64,000 nucleotides of DNA from Nitrosospira sp. (GTDB lineage Bacteria; Pseudomonadota; Gammaproteobacteria; Burkholderiales; Nitrosomonadaceae): positions 1 to 64,000 of the forward strand of contig JACDGV010000005.1 in assembly GCA_013821425.1 (NCBI GenBank), written 5' to 3'. The stretch's first letter is position 1; each line of letters begins with the position of its first letter. The notes beneath the pieces were generated by a model that was not told the DNA's origin, did no database searches, and saw nothing but the letters and a program-made list of their open reading frames with translations. The position numbers and the translations under genes are program-made. Below, in pieces: positions 1-7,722 of the stretch.

Positions 1-56
1 GTTTCTCCTTCACGCAAAATCCCAATAACCTGCTCTTCGCTAAATCGCTTCTTCAT
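1..56 (-). CDS. IS3-family transposase OrfA, N-terminal fragment (cut by window edge)
   Basis: Only the first 18 codons are in the window. They read MKKRFSEEQVIGILREGE, the usual opening of the small helix-turn-helix OrfA of IS3-family elements, which binds the element ends and is fused to the DDE integrase OrfB by frameshifting. The ATG at 56-54 has a strong ribosome site (GGAGG, 5-nt spacer). The gene runs leftwards out of the window, so intactness cannot be judged. The short length limits certainty about the subgroup. Confidence 0.7.
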   Translation of the reverse strand, partial: MKKRFSEEQVIGILREGE

Positions 57-109
57 ATTCGCCTCCATGTCAAAAATTAACATGAAGACTCACTCAAGGG
101 GTGGCTACA
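1..109 (-). mobile_element. IS3-family insertion sequence, one end
   Basis: The DNA between the OrfA start and about position 109 fits the terminal part of an IS3-family element. Read on the minus strand it begins TGTAGCCACCCCTTGAG. The TG at the tip is typical of the family, and a TTGACA box lies between the tip and the ribosome site. The exact tip is inferred; the other end and the target duplication are outside the window. The insertion lies beyond the terminase end of the satellite-like element and may have separated it from its far attachment site. Confidence 0.5.
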
Positions 110-145
110 AAATTCCTGGCAGGTCAGTGTGTCGCTTAGCTGCTT

Positions 146-340
146 TTATATACCGTCCATCGGGTACTCGTTGCTATCCAGGCGAGCCAGGTTCTCGGCG
201 TATCTCCGGATAAAAGCCGCACAGAAATCCGCGAGATCTACGCCAGAGGTTCTCGAGCACGACTTGAGTTGAATCATGTTAGTTTGCTCTCTCAGCATGC
301 TCTGCAACAACTTAACTGCTTCTTTCTGGTGATCGGTCAT
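146..340 (-). CDS. Small hypothetical protein
   Basis: A 64-residue protein of unknown function. An upstream in-frame start at 373 exists, but the ATG at 340 is preceded by AAGGAGAG at good spacing, so 340 is chosen. The protein is soluble and mostly helical by composition, with two cysteines and no signal peptide. It sits between the IS3 end and the large terminase gene on the same strand as the element, so it may be accessory cargo or a remnant of a neighbouring element. I do not recognise a family. Confidence 0.45.
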   Translation of the reverse strand: MTDHQKEAVKLLQSMLREQTNMIQLKSCSRTSGVDLADFCAAFIRRYAENLARLDSNEYPMDGI

Positions 341-688
341 AGCTCTCCTTATTTTGGTATGTGAATCAATCATTGCCGTGGCATTCCTTTTTCACGTTCG
401 CTGCCCGTTAACTTACGGCTTGCCTTCCAAAAACCTGAGCGCGAATAACGTTCGATTTTTTAGGCCAAGCAAATGAAGGTCAGGAATTACTAAGCATGAA
501 ACAGTTCACTATACGAAGGTAGCCGCCCCTTAATTTAAATCGATTGTAGGGCTTCTGGTAGAGTCTATGGCGTTATTGCCAGCCGCGTAAAGGAAATGAA
601 TGAACCTCTACCGCTGGCCGTCGGGGTTTAGGCACTCGCCGACTAATCCGGCGCAACATCACGCCTATGAAAATTCGAAATTTCATCA
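341..688. other. Non-coding gap at the terminase end of the element
   Basis: About 350 bp with no convincing reading frame on either strand. I looked for a copy of the tRNA-Ser 3' end that would mark the far attachment site and found none. There is no clear terminator after the large terminase stop. Confidence 0.5.
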
Positions 689-2254
689 TTAAACAAAGCT
701 GATTTGCCCGTTATCGTAAACGCTGCCGCGCTCATCATCATGTTGCATGATCCGCCCCAGCGCCATCAGCGCAGCAACAATCCCATCTATCCGGTCACTT
801 GACTTGCTCTTGTCCGGCTTCATGTTCCCGGCCTCGTCCTGCTTGATGCTTACGTTGGACGCCATCCATTGAAGGACCTCATTGCCGGCGTGGTTGATTT
901 CCTGAGCGAGTACACGCCGTTCCAGTTCCTTGGTCGGTGCGCTCATGGAAGCGAACCCTTGACCAAAGCCAATCATCTCGAACCCGTCGCCGGTCAGCTG
1001 CGTTGCCAGCTGGGTCGCGTTCCAGCGATCAATGGCAATCTCCTTGATGTGATATTTCTCCGATAGCTCGTTTATTTTTGCCCGGATGATTTCATAATCG
1101 ATTACGGCGCCCTCAGTTGCGATTAAATGGCCTTGCCTAGCCCATGCCATGTACGGAACCCGATCACGCTCTGAGCGCCTTCTCAGGCCTTCCTGGGGCA
1201 CAAAGAAGAAAGGCAGCAGATGAACCTTTGTTCCAATGGGGAATGCAAGCACCAAAGCGGCAATATCGGTGGTCGTCGCCAGGTCTAAACCCGCGTAGCA
1301 GGTCTGCTTGGTCAGGTCGGGCAAGGGTTCGTTGCATTTGTCCCACGCTTCCATGGGTATCCATCGGGTATTCTGTTCCGTCCAGATGTTCAGCAATAGT
1401 CGCTTGAAGGTATTCTCATACCCGGGCAATTGCTGCGCCTTGGCACATTCCGCCGCGAAGTAATCCTCTTTAACCGAAATGCCCAGGCCGGGGTGTGCCT
1501 TGTACCAGGTGGCGGGAATAGTCCAGTCATCGTCCACACTGGCCTCATAGATCACAGGTAGGAACGCTTCATCTTTTATGGTCCCGTCGCGCACCTTTAC
1601 CGCGTAGTCGTACAGCTCGAAACAGAGCGAATGCCGGTCAAAGCCCGCCGTGGTAATCGCCACGGTAAGGGGTTGCCGCCGTGCGCCGGTTGACGTGGTG
1701 AGTACATCCCAGAGATCACGGTTTGGCAGGGCGTGAACCTCGTCTATGACAATACCGCTGGCGCTGAATCCATGCTTGGTGAACGCATCGGAACTCAGTA
1801 CCTTGTAGCTGGAACCCGTGGAAGGTATGACGATGGAACGCTTATAGGACGTTGCACGCTTGCGCAGCGGTTCGCTCGCATCGATCATGCCCTTTGCCAT
1901 ATCGAATACGATAGCGGCCTGTTCCCTGTCTGCCGCCGCGCTATAGACCTCCGCACCTGGCTCGTTGTCAGCAAACAGGAGGATGTTGGCAATACCGGCG
2001 GCAAGGGTTGATTTGCCTGCCTTGCGGGGGATCATGATAAACGCGGTGCGGTATTTGCGCGTGCCATCCTTGCGCTTCCAGCCGAATACCGGACGGATGA
2101 TCTTCTCAGCCTGCCATTCAGCCAGGTGCAACGGTGTACCCGCCCATTCGCCCTTGGTGTGGGTCAGGCACTTGGAGAAGAATTCAACCGCGCGATTCGC
2201 TGCGGCTTCGTCAAACCAATACTCAGTGGGAGAAGAATTTCGCGGTTTCGTCAT
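689..2254 (-). CDS. terL: Phage terminase large subunit (HK97 type)
   Basis: A 521-residue DNA-packaging motor. The ATPase half has a Walker A-like segment near residues 74-83 (PRKAGKST) and a Walker B with catalytic acid near 168-175 (IVIDEVHA). The nuclease half has acidic residues at about D324 (GLDLATTTD), D409 (IAIDRW) and D487/D490 (SSDRIDG), as in RNase H-like terminase nucleases. Length is normal for the family, so both activities look intact. The start overlaps the end of the small terminase gene by 32 bp, typical of phage packaging operons. It is the last gene of the head module. Confidence 0.93.
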   Translation of the reverse strand: MTKPRNSSPTEYWFDEAAANRAVEFFSKCLTHTKGEWAGTPLHLAEWQAEKIIRPVFGWKRKDGTRKYRTAFIMIPRKAGKSTLAAGIANILLFADNEPGAEVYSAAADREQAAIVFDMAKGMIDASEPLRKRATSYKRSIVIPSTGSSYKVLSSDAFTKHGFSASGIVIDEVHALPNRDLWDVLTTSTGARRQPLTVAITTAGFDRHSLCFELYDYAVKVRDGTIKDEAFLPVIYEASVDDDWTIPATWYKAHPGLGISVKEDYFAAECAKAQQLPGYENTFKRLLLNIWTEQNTRWIPMEAWDKCNEPLPDLTKQTCYAGLDLATTTDIAALVLAFPIGTKVHLLPFFFVPQEGLRRRSERDRVPYMAWARQGHLIATEGAVIDYEIIRAKINELSEKYHIKEIAIDRWNATQLATQLTGDGFEMIGFGQGFASMSAPTKELERRVLAQEINHAGNEVLQWMASNVSIKQDEAGNMKPDKSKSSDRIDGIVAALMALGRIMQHDDERGSVYDNGQISFV

Positions 2255-2618
2255 CTTCCTTTCCCTTCGGAATAATCAGCTTGGCACGTGACGCCGGGCT
2301 CAATCCCAGTTCGGCAGCGTAGCCACGTAGTTGCCCCAGCAATGCGGCTTTGAGCGGCTCACCCGCTTTCACGGTTGCCACGATCTCGCCATAGGTCGCA
2401 CAGTGCGCTTCCAGCACAGCGCCATCAACAGAGGTCAATACGCCCAGGCGGTCAAGCTCCGGCACGATCCGTTTCCACTCCGCCAGCGCGTCGCCCTTAA
2501 GCCAGTCAGGGCAAGCCGGTGCGCCGGTGGTCGGCATGGGCTCGGCATGGTTGAACGGTCGTTTACCGGGGTTTCCAGCCAGCTTCTTGAGGGCGGTGGG
2601 TGTCGGTCTATTTGCCAT
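2223..2618 (-). CDS. terS: Phage terminase small subunit, P27 family
   Basis: A 131-residue protein that recognises the packaging site and loads DNA onto the large subunit. The N-terminal signature RPTPTALKKLAGNPGKRP is characteristic of P27-family small terminases, followed by a helical segment around residues 40-110. The start codon overlaps the HNH stop in a TAATG arrangement, and its end overlaps the large terminase, so the three are translationally coupled. In satellites the small terminase decides whether satellite or helper DNA is packaged, so this gene is likely to set packaging specificity. Confidence 0.88.
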   Translation of the reverse strand: MANRPTPTALKKLAGNPGKRPFNHAEPMPTTGAPACPDWLKGDALAEWKRIVPELDRLGVLTSVDGAVLEAHCATYGEIVATVKAGEPLKAALLGQLRGYAAELGLSPASRAKLIIPKGKEDDETAKFFSH

Positions 2619-2971
2619 TATTTTGGATCTCCAATTGCGGACGCGTGCGTGAGTCTATGGGCGCGGATCGGGGGCGCTGCGTTCTGGTGATTTCTCGTTT
2701 TGCGCGAGTGGTGGCTATGACACATTCCAGCCAAGTTACTAAGGTCGTTATTGCTTGCATCGTTATCGATATGATCCACATCCAGGCTCGCTCTAATACG
2801 TCCTTCACGTTGGCACTCACGGCATAGCGGCTGCTCACTGAGTACCAGTCTGCGAAGGCGCGCCCAGGCTGCTCCATTAAGCGCCAACGTCCGGTTGGGG
2901 GTCAGTACCTTTTTGCGTTCCGGCCTGAGTCTGGGAGTGTTGGGTCTGTGCTGCTTGATTGCGTTCGGCAT
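2618..2971 (-). CDS. HNH endonuclease of the packaging module
   Basis: A 117-residue HNH nuclease. A CRECQREG pair of cysteines near residues 51-54 precedes the core DVDHIDND, then an Asn/His-containing segment ending in CHSHHSRKT. HNH proteins next to HK97-type terminases stimulate DNA cleavage at the packaging site. The predicted start lies inside the portal gene, giving a 95-bp out-of-frame overlap. The arginine- and proline-rich N-terminus resembles that of related phage HNH proteins, which supports this long start. The stop is joined to the small terminase start by a 1-nt overlap. Confidence 0.85.
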   Translation of the reverse strand: MPNAIKQHRPNTPRLRPERKKVLTPNRTLALNGAAWARLRRLVLSEQPLCRECQREGRIRASLDVDHIDNDASNNDLSNLAGMCHSHHSRKTRNHQNAAPPIRAHRLTHASAIGDPK

Positions 2972-4100
2972 CGGTTAGCTTGGGTAGGTTTTCATACTTG
3001 CGCACCTCATCAATGGTCAGCCATCCATCAGCTATTCCTTTACTGTAGAAGTCGGCACGGTTGCTGCTATCGCCACGCAATAAGCCTTCAACATTGTGTT
3101 CGGCAAAGTAGACTTGCCTGGCGGCAGGGCTGAGCAATGATGAGCTGATCGCCTGTTCCCACATGGTCATGTGACGGCGCAGGGTGTGGACAACGAATAC
3201 CCGGTTCATCTCGACGCTGTTGGAATAGTTGCCATGGCGCAGGTCGCCAATGATGGTGGGAGGCACCCGGAACAATCGGGCTATCTCTTCAACGGAGAAT
3301 TGCCTTGCTTCTAGCCATTGCGCATCTTCCATACTCATGGATGCGGTGCTGAAGTCCACGCCCTCTTCAAGGATGGCAGTCTTGCCAGCATTGGCGCCGC
3401 CGGCATGTTGGCTGGCCCAGCTTTCCCCAATCCTGGCGCGTTGATCCGGGCTCAGCTTACTGGGGAACTTCAATATTCCTGACAGTCGGGTGCCATTGGT
3501 AAAGGTTGAATTGCCATGATCCCGTTCGGCCAATGCCAGTTGCACCGTCTCGCGGCTTGCGGTAATCGGTGCCACGCCCACTAGTCCATTATCTGAACGG
3601 TGGCGCAGGTGGAAGACCTCATCTTGCAACAGACGCCGCACCCGGCCTTTTGTGTCGGTGACGTCATAAGCCAGCCGCCCATTGTCCAGTTGCAGGGTCG
3701 CTACACGATCCCCCATCAAAGGAATTAGGCTGATTACCTGGCCGTAATATCCCCGCTTGATTTCGGCGTGCGCATTGCCGCGTAACAAGCACATGGCCTG
3801 CATCATTTCGCGGAACTCCAAGGCGGTCTGTAGTTCGTTCGGTTGCTCGTGCAATATCCGGTATAGGGGGTGGTCTGCCGCACGCTCCCTGCCCTCGTCA
3901 TCGGTGCGCTTGTAGAGAATCAGGGGTAAGGACGCAATTGTTTCGCTGATCGCTGAGACGCACGCGTAGACGGTTGACAGGCTTTCCGCCCTGCCGGGTG
4001 TGACGCTGCCGCCGCGTAGCAATACAGCGCCGTTCCAGGAGGGGTTAACCGTGCGTCGCTCGAAACCGATAAAGTTGAGTGCGCGATTGAGTAGGCTCAT
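2877..4100 (-). CDS. Phage portal protein, HK97 family
   Basis: A 407-residue portal, the dodecameric ring at the head vertex through which DNA enters and to which a tail joins. It opens with MSLLNRALNFIGFERR and has family features such as LSTVYACVSAISETIASLPL near residues 40-60 and a C-terminal segment rich in Gln and Thr. Length is normal. It overlaps the protease gene upstream by 4 bp and the HNH gene downstream by 95 bp. No connector or tail gene follows, so the tail must come from elsewhere if particles are made. Confidence 0.92.
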   Translation of the reverse strand: MSLLNRALNFIGFERRTVNPSWNGAVLLRGGSVTPGRAESLSTVYACVSAISETIASLPLILYKRTDDEGRERAADHPLYRILHEQPNELQTALEFREMMQAMCLLRGNAHAEIKRGYYGQVISLIPLMGDRVATLQLDNGRLAYDVTDTKGRVRRLLQDEVFHLRHRSDNGLVGVAPITASRETVQLALAERDHGNSTFTNGTRLSGILKFPSKLSPDQRARIGESWASQHAGGANAGKTAILEEGVDFSTASMSMEDAQWLEARQFSVEEIARLFRVPPTIIGDLRHGNYSNSVEMNRVFVVHTLRRHMTMWEQAISSSLLSPAARQVYFAEHNVEGLLRGDSSNRADFYSKGIADGWLTIDEVRKYENLPKLTDAERNQAAQTQHSQTQAGTQKGTDPQPDVGA

Positions 4101-4672
4101 TCGTAAGCCTCAAGGGATAGCGCGTAATGGCCGGTATAGTTGAAGAATTCCTTCTTGCGCCAATCAGCCATGCCACGTTTGGCGACACTGGTATCCAGGT
4201 AAGCCGGATTACTAGTAATGGTGATTTCTTGCAGGTCTACAGTAACCAGGTCCCGCATTAGTTGACCCGAACGCATCTCCCATACATCGCCACCTTCCGG
4301 AACGCGAAAGCCGAATGAACATCCGGATATGTCGCCACGCTCAACCAGCACGCCCAGGTCACGCGCATAGCTGGTATCAGGCAGCGACAATTCAAAGTGG
4401 AGTCCCTTGCCATCTTCTTGCAGGGAAAGGGTGCGCGAGCCCACACGCCCCAGAAGGCGTTGCGGATCATGTTCAAGCAGTGCGCGGATATTGTCGGGGC
4501 TGGTGAGTGAGCGTTTGAATGCGCCGGGTATGATGCGCTCCACAAAGCCGCCCAAGTCCTGACTGTGGGAGTTGTAGATCGCGGCATACCCGGCCAGCTT
4601 GCCGGGGGAGACTGCGCGCAGATCGCCACCTGATCTAATCTCGAAAGCATTCATGCTCGCAGCGCCGCTCAT
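4097..4672 (-). CDS. Prohead protease, HK97 family (peptidase U35)
   Basis: A 191-residue serine protease that trims the capsid scaffold domain during head maturation. The family pattern is visible: GYAAIYN near residues 28-34, the FVERIIPGAF block, a conserved histidine in LLEHDPQRLLGR, and a serine in ISGCSFGFRV. The ATG used shares its A with the capsid stop (TGATG); a second methionine at codon 7 is an alternative start. It is coupled to the portal gene by a 4-bp overlap. Confidence 0.9.
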   Translation of the reverse strand: MSGAASMNAFEIRSGGDLRAVSPGKLAGYAAIYNSHSQDLGGFVERIIPGAFKRSLTSPDNIRALLEHDPQRLLGRVGSRTLSLQEDGKGLHFELSLPDTSYARDLGVLVERGDISGCSFGFRVPEGGDVWEMRSGQLMRDLVTVDLQEITITSNPAYLDTSVAKRGMADWRKKEFFNYTGHYALSLEAYE

Positions 4673-5898
4673 CAGCTTACAACGATATCGTTTGCCAGCA
4701 CGAAGGCTTCAGGGTGGCGCAATGCTATGTCGCAGGTTGCCATGGCCCGCACCAGCACCCCGCCGCGAGCGTAGGCGGTGGAATCGAACGGGTTGACCAG
4801 AATGTCCAATTCACTCCAAATCCCCAGCAGTACTTGGCTGAAATCACCCAGAATCAGCTGTCCGTTGGTGGTCGCCAACGGAACTTGTTTGGTGCTGTGA
4901 ACTGGCAGGTCAGCCATGCGCCCGTTTTCGCTAAGGTACGCAGCGCCAGCGGTAGCGGATTTCAAGGTGACGCGTAGTTTCTTCATCACGCCGGGTGATG
5001 TCAGCCAGGCGCCGGCGGTGCTGTTTGCCAGCTCGCTCTTTTCCAGCATGGAAGCAATACCCGCCCAATCCAGTGTGGCAAGGGAGGAAGTCTGAATGCC
5101 GACGGTGGGGATAATACCGGTGGGCTCATTCGTGCCGCCGCCTTTGATGAGCGCGCTATCGAGTGCAGCGGCCAAGGCAAATGCCATATCGTCCCTGAGT
5201 AGCTGTTCAATGTCAGGGGAGGATTGCTGGATCAGTTGCCGGCTCATTTCGGACAGAGCCCCAACGTGTTTGGGGCTTAGGGTTTTGCTGCCGAAGGTTT
5301 GATCCGAGGCGGTGAGTGCGCCATTTTCCGCTACCCAGCCGGACGATACGCCGGTGCCATAGGCGGGGATGGATACATCGCCTTGCAGTCCGCTCAGCAC
5401 ACGCACGCCCATGGCACGCATCAGCAGCTTGTTCCTGAACGGTTCGATAAACTGATCCGCCCGGTGATCGACAGGGACGATTTGCCCAGCGGTTGATGTG
5501 GTATTGACACGCTTCTCCAGGGCAGACAAAGGAACAAATGCGCCGCCAGCTTTGCGCCCGGTGCGTCTCTCCACTTCTTTCGAGTATTCTGCTTCAGCGC
5601 CCGAAAGTGCCCGGCCTTCCATGCCCGCCCGGATCACGCTCATCAGGCTGACGTTGCTTTCCAGCGCGTTAAATGATTTGTCGCCGTCTACCGGGGTGCC
5701 GCTCATGCGACGTTCCGCATCGGCCAGGAATGAGGCGCGGGACTCGTTCGCTTCCAGTTCAGTGATCTTTGATTTCAAACCTTCGAACCTCGCTGTTTCG
5801 TCGGCAGACAGGTTACGCTTCTCGGCTTGCGCTTTTTCTACAATACCGCGCATCTCTGTGACTGCTAACGCGCGTTGTTCTTTCAGTTCATGAATCAT
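4672..5898 (-). CDS. Major capsid protein, HK97 fold
   Basis: A 408-residue capsid subunit. Residues 1 to about 70 are a charged coiled-coil delta domain of the kind removed by the prohead protease, and the rest matches the HK97 shell fold (TTSTAGQIVPVDH, then FIEPFRNKLLMRAMGV, and PTGIIP in the axial part). The start has GGAG at good spacing and lies 50 bp downstream of a strong promoter, so capsid is the first gene of the head operon, as suits the protein needed in most copies. Confidence 0.93.
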   Translation of the reverse strand: MIHELKEQRALAVTEMRGIVEKAQAEKRNLSADETARFEGLKSKITELEANESRASFLADAERRMSGTPVDGDKSFNALESNVSLMSVIRAGMEGRALSGAEAEYSKEVERRTGRKAGGAFVPLSALEKRVNTTSTAGQIVPVDHRADQFIEPFRNKLLMRAMGVRVLSGLQGDVSIPAYGTGVSSGWVAENGALTASDQTFGSKTLSPKHVGALSEMSRQLIQQSSPDIEQLLRDDMAFALAAALDSALIKGGGTNEPTGIIPTVGIQTSSLATLDWAGIASMLEKSELANSTAGAWLTSPGVMKKLRVTLKSATAGAAYLSENGRMADLPVHSTKQVPLATTNGQLILGDFSQVLLGIWSELDILVNPFDSTAYARGGVLVRAMATCDIALRHPEAFVLANDIVVS

Positions 5899-5948
5899 TT
5901 AATGCTCCAAAAATACTGCAAGTTATTGATAAGGGACTATAAAAATAG

Positions 5949-5976
5949 GTTATACACCATTTCAATAATATGTCAA
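5949..5976 (-). promoter_or_regulatory. Sigma-70-type promoter of the capsid operon
   Basis: On the minus strand there is a perfect -35 box TTGACA (5976-5971), a 16-bp spacer, and a -10 box TATAAC (5954-5949). This lies just upstream of the capsid start at 5898. The surrounding DNA is clearly more A+T rich than the genes around it. Confidence 0.6.
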
Positions 5977-6067
5977 TATCTTTCTTTTAATGATACGTCA
6001 TGATACTTTATGAGACTGCTAATAGCGGAAGGAGTATCACGCTGCCCGAAGAGCAGTTCCTCCGGGG

Positions 6068-6169
6068 AGTGGTAACCGTTACCACTTGATACTCAGAAAG
6101 TGGAATACCATCGTGTGATTCCACTTTTGTGTTTCCAACTTTCTCTAATCCGGCAAGATTGCCGGATTA
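6068..6169. promoter_or_regulatory. Three stacked inverted repeats upstream of the capsid promoter
   Basis: Within about 100 bp lie three separate perfect inverted repeats: AGTGGTAAC-C-GTTACCACT at 6068-6086, AAAGTGGAAT with an 11-nt loop and ATTCCACTTT at 6097-6127, and TAATCCGGCAA-GA-TTGCCGGATTA at 6146-6169. Two share a GTGG/CCAC core. They sit between the regulatory genes and the head operon. They could be operators, terminators insulating the two modules, or parts of a replication origin. The sequence does not decide between these. Confidence 0.6.
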
Positions 6170-6258
6170 CGGATTTCCGTTTTTCTAACTCATTGTTTTT
6201 AGGGGATGTTTTTGAAACAGTGGGAGAAATCCCATTGTTTTCCTTCCGCTGCAGACGT

Positions 6259-6681
6259 CTACGCTGCATTTCTGCTATTAGGCAAGGCATAGACATTACC
6301 GCTGGGCTTTAACGTTGCCTCGGTGCTGTATTGTTCGATTACTTCAAAGATGGCCACGCCGTCATAGTGAGCGCGGGGAATCTCCAAATCGAAGGTAGCG
6401 ACGCCTCTAAGTCCAATTTTCACCAGCACCAGATCGCTTTCAGAGTCCTCCACTACTACCGCATATTTCAAGTTCGGATTACTTGCCAGCATTTCCATTA
6501 CGCGCTGCCTGGGGGAATCTTTCCTGAGTAGCTCACCGATCTCGGCCTTATGCTCGCGAAGAGACGGTGCCCACGCTTCAACTATGCCCGCCTCTCCCAG
6601 TACCTTGATGCTGCCGTTATCGGATAACTTAAAAGACAATCCTTCCGCCACGGCCTGATCCATGATTACAGTCGGGGTCAT
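6259..6681 (-). CDS. Hypothetical protein with TubC_N-like N-terminus
   Basis: A 140-residue protein of unknown role. Residues 10-55 (GLSFKLSDNGSIKVLG... ending in LREHKAEIGELLRK) resemble the short TubC_N-like fold often found at the N-terminus of phage and plasmid replication-associated proteins. The C-terminal half is a small alpha/beta region with no motif I know. It overlaps the DUF1376 gene by 4 bp (ATGA), so the two are co-translated, and it is the last gene before the regulatory gap that precedes the capsid operon. Confidence 0.6.
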   Translation of the reverse strand: MTPTVIMDQAVAEGLSFKLSDNGSIKVLGEAGIVEAWAPSLREHKAEIGELLRKDSPRQRVMEMLASNPNLKYAVVVEDSESDLVLVKIGLRGVATFDLEIPRAHYDGVAIFEVIEQYSTEATLKPSGNVYALPNSRNAA

Positions 6682-7241
6682 AGCTCCACCTCAATCACCC
6701 TGGGACCAGAGACTTGCTTATTGCTGGCAGCGTCAAATTCTTCACATTCTTCTAACCCAGAATCAACAACAAGTTCTTTATCTTGGATAAGGGAATTTGA
6801 TTTAAGAGTATTTGATTTAATAGTATTTAAAGGACCTATGGGTTGACCTATGGGTTGACCTATGGGTTGACTCTCATCAGTTAAGCCCTTGTTATATCTT
6901 CGGTTAGCTCCTTTTATCCCACCCTCAGACTGTTTCTTTATGCGAGCTAAATGTTTCTTCCAATGGTCTTCTAGCTGAGGGGAAATAAGTTCGCCATTCA
7001 CCTCTTTAAAGAAAGAAAGCACCCGTTCAGTGAGCCCGGCTTTGACATCTTCAACTGACCATCCAAGCCATTGGGCTAAGGCGACGGGGTCAGCAGGAAC
7101 CGAGTTGTTCGACCAGCATTCCAACAAGATAGATATCCATAATGCTCTCTCCAATGGCGTCATAAGGCGGTATCGCTTATCGGCGATCAGATTGCTAGCA
7201 AACATTGGGAACCACGGCAAGTTGTCACGGTTTTGGTCCAT
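6678..7241 (-). CDS. DUF1376 family protein (YdaU-like, replication-module gene)
   Basis: A 187-residue protein whose first 100 residues match the DUF1376 / YdaU pattern common in prophage replication modules (LPWFPMFASNLIADKRYRLMT, then RALWISILLECW). After a basic stretch it has a low-complexity tract in which QPIG occurs three times; at DNA level this is a 12-bp unit repeated at about 6836-6873. The C-terminal part is Asn/Ser rich and probably flexible. Function is unproven; position suggests DNA replication or its control. Base composition is more A+T rich than in the head genes. Confidence 0.7.
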   Translation of the reverse strand: MDQNRDNLPWFPMFASNLIADKRYRLMTPLERALWISILLECWSNNSVPADPVALAQWLGWSVEDVKAGLTERVLSFFKEVNGELISPQLEDHWKKHLARIKKQSEGGIKGANRRYNKGLTDESQPIGQPIGQPIGPLNTIKSNTLKSNSLIQDKELVVDSGLEECEEFDAASNKQVSGPRVIEVEL

Positions 7242-7270
7242 TGCACGCCTCCCGGATGGTCATAAACTGC

Positions 7271-7360
7271 TTGCTGTATCCGGGCAGTGGTCTATAATTC
7301 GAGTTGGAGTAGAAACTTGTTTTGAAAATCGCCTCGGTTGCTGCCGGGGCATTTTCTTTT
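7271..7360 (+). ncRNA. Candidate small RNA with own promoter and terminator
   Basis: On the plus strand, opposite to all genes of the element, a TTGCTG box (7271-7276), 16-bp spacer and consensus TATAAT (7293-7298) are followed about 33 bp later by a terminator hairpin: GCCTCGG (7331-7337), loop TTGCTG, CCGGGGC (7344-7350), then a T-rich tract to 7360. The predicted transcript is about 55 nt, from near 7305. The hairpin segment reads IASVAAGAF in one frame, which I recall from regulatory regions of other phage-like elements near C4-type antisense RNAs. That link is from memory and unverified. Confidence 0.45.
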
Positions 7361-7370
7361 AAGGGCTCTG

Positions 7371-7586
7371 TCATTCTGCCCCCTCTTTCGATTCAAGCCA
7401 TTCCTTGACCTCTGCCACTTTCCAAGCCGTGATTCGTTCAGATAATTTGTGTGGAGCTGGAAATTCCCCGGTTTTTACCTTTCTCCATAAGGTAGCTGAA
7501 GAGAATGGCACGATGTCCGGTATAAGTTGCCGCTGGCGAATGTGTTGAGACTGCGGCCACTTGAAGCATTGGGATTTATTTTTCAT
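7371..7586 (-). CDS. AlpA-family DNA-binding regulator
   Basis: A 71-residue protein with an AlpA/excisionase-type winged helix: RQLIPDIVPFSSATLWRKVKTGEFP, then LSERITAWKVAEVKEWLES. In P4-like and PICI satellites AlpA proteins act as the switch that turns on excision and lytic genes. The N-terminus is a little longer than usual. It lies upstream of the DUF1376 and head genes and downstream of a gap with three direct repeats that could be its own or another regulator's binding sites. Confidence 0.85.
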   Translation of the reverse strand: MKNKSQCFKWPQSQHIRQRQLIPDIVPFSSATLWRKVKTGEFPAPHKLSERITAWKVAEVKEWLESKEGAE

Positions 7587-7655
7587 TTCGTTTTCCTATG
7601 AAGTTATATGATGCTGTGCGAAGCTTAGCAAACGCAGCAAAGACCCTGAACGCAG

Positions 7656-7722
7656 GCAACAGCGCTAGCCAGCAATAACGCGGGTTTCGGGCTAATTTAC
7701 GCAACAGCGCAACGCAACAGCG
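7656..7722. repeat. Three direct copies of GCAACAGCG upstream of the AlpA gene
   Basis: GCAACAGCG occurs at 7656-7664, 7701-7709 and 7714-7722, all in the same orientation. The first two extend to GCAACAGCGC. A looser relative (ACGCAGCAAAG) lies near 7632-7642. The 136-bp gap between 7587 and 7722 should also contain the AlpA promoter. Such repeats are typical of operators or replication iterons. Confidence 0.55.

Noticed and set aside
519-531. GTAGCCGCCCCTT resembles the tip of the IS3-type element at 97-109
   Set aside because: Only about 12 of 14 bases match, similarity does not extend inwards, and no transposase remnant follows.
7030-7362. Plus-strand frame of 110 codons in the satellite element
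   Set aside because: It is antisense to the DUF1376 gene; its end only reflects the candidate small RNA.
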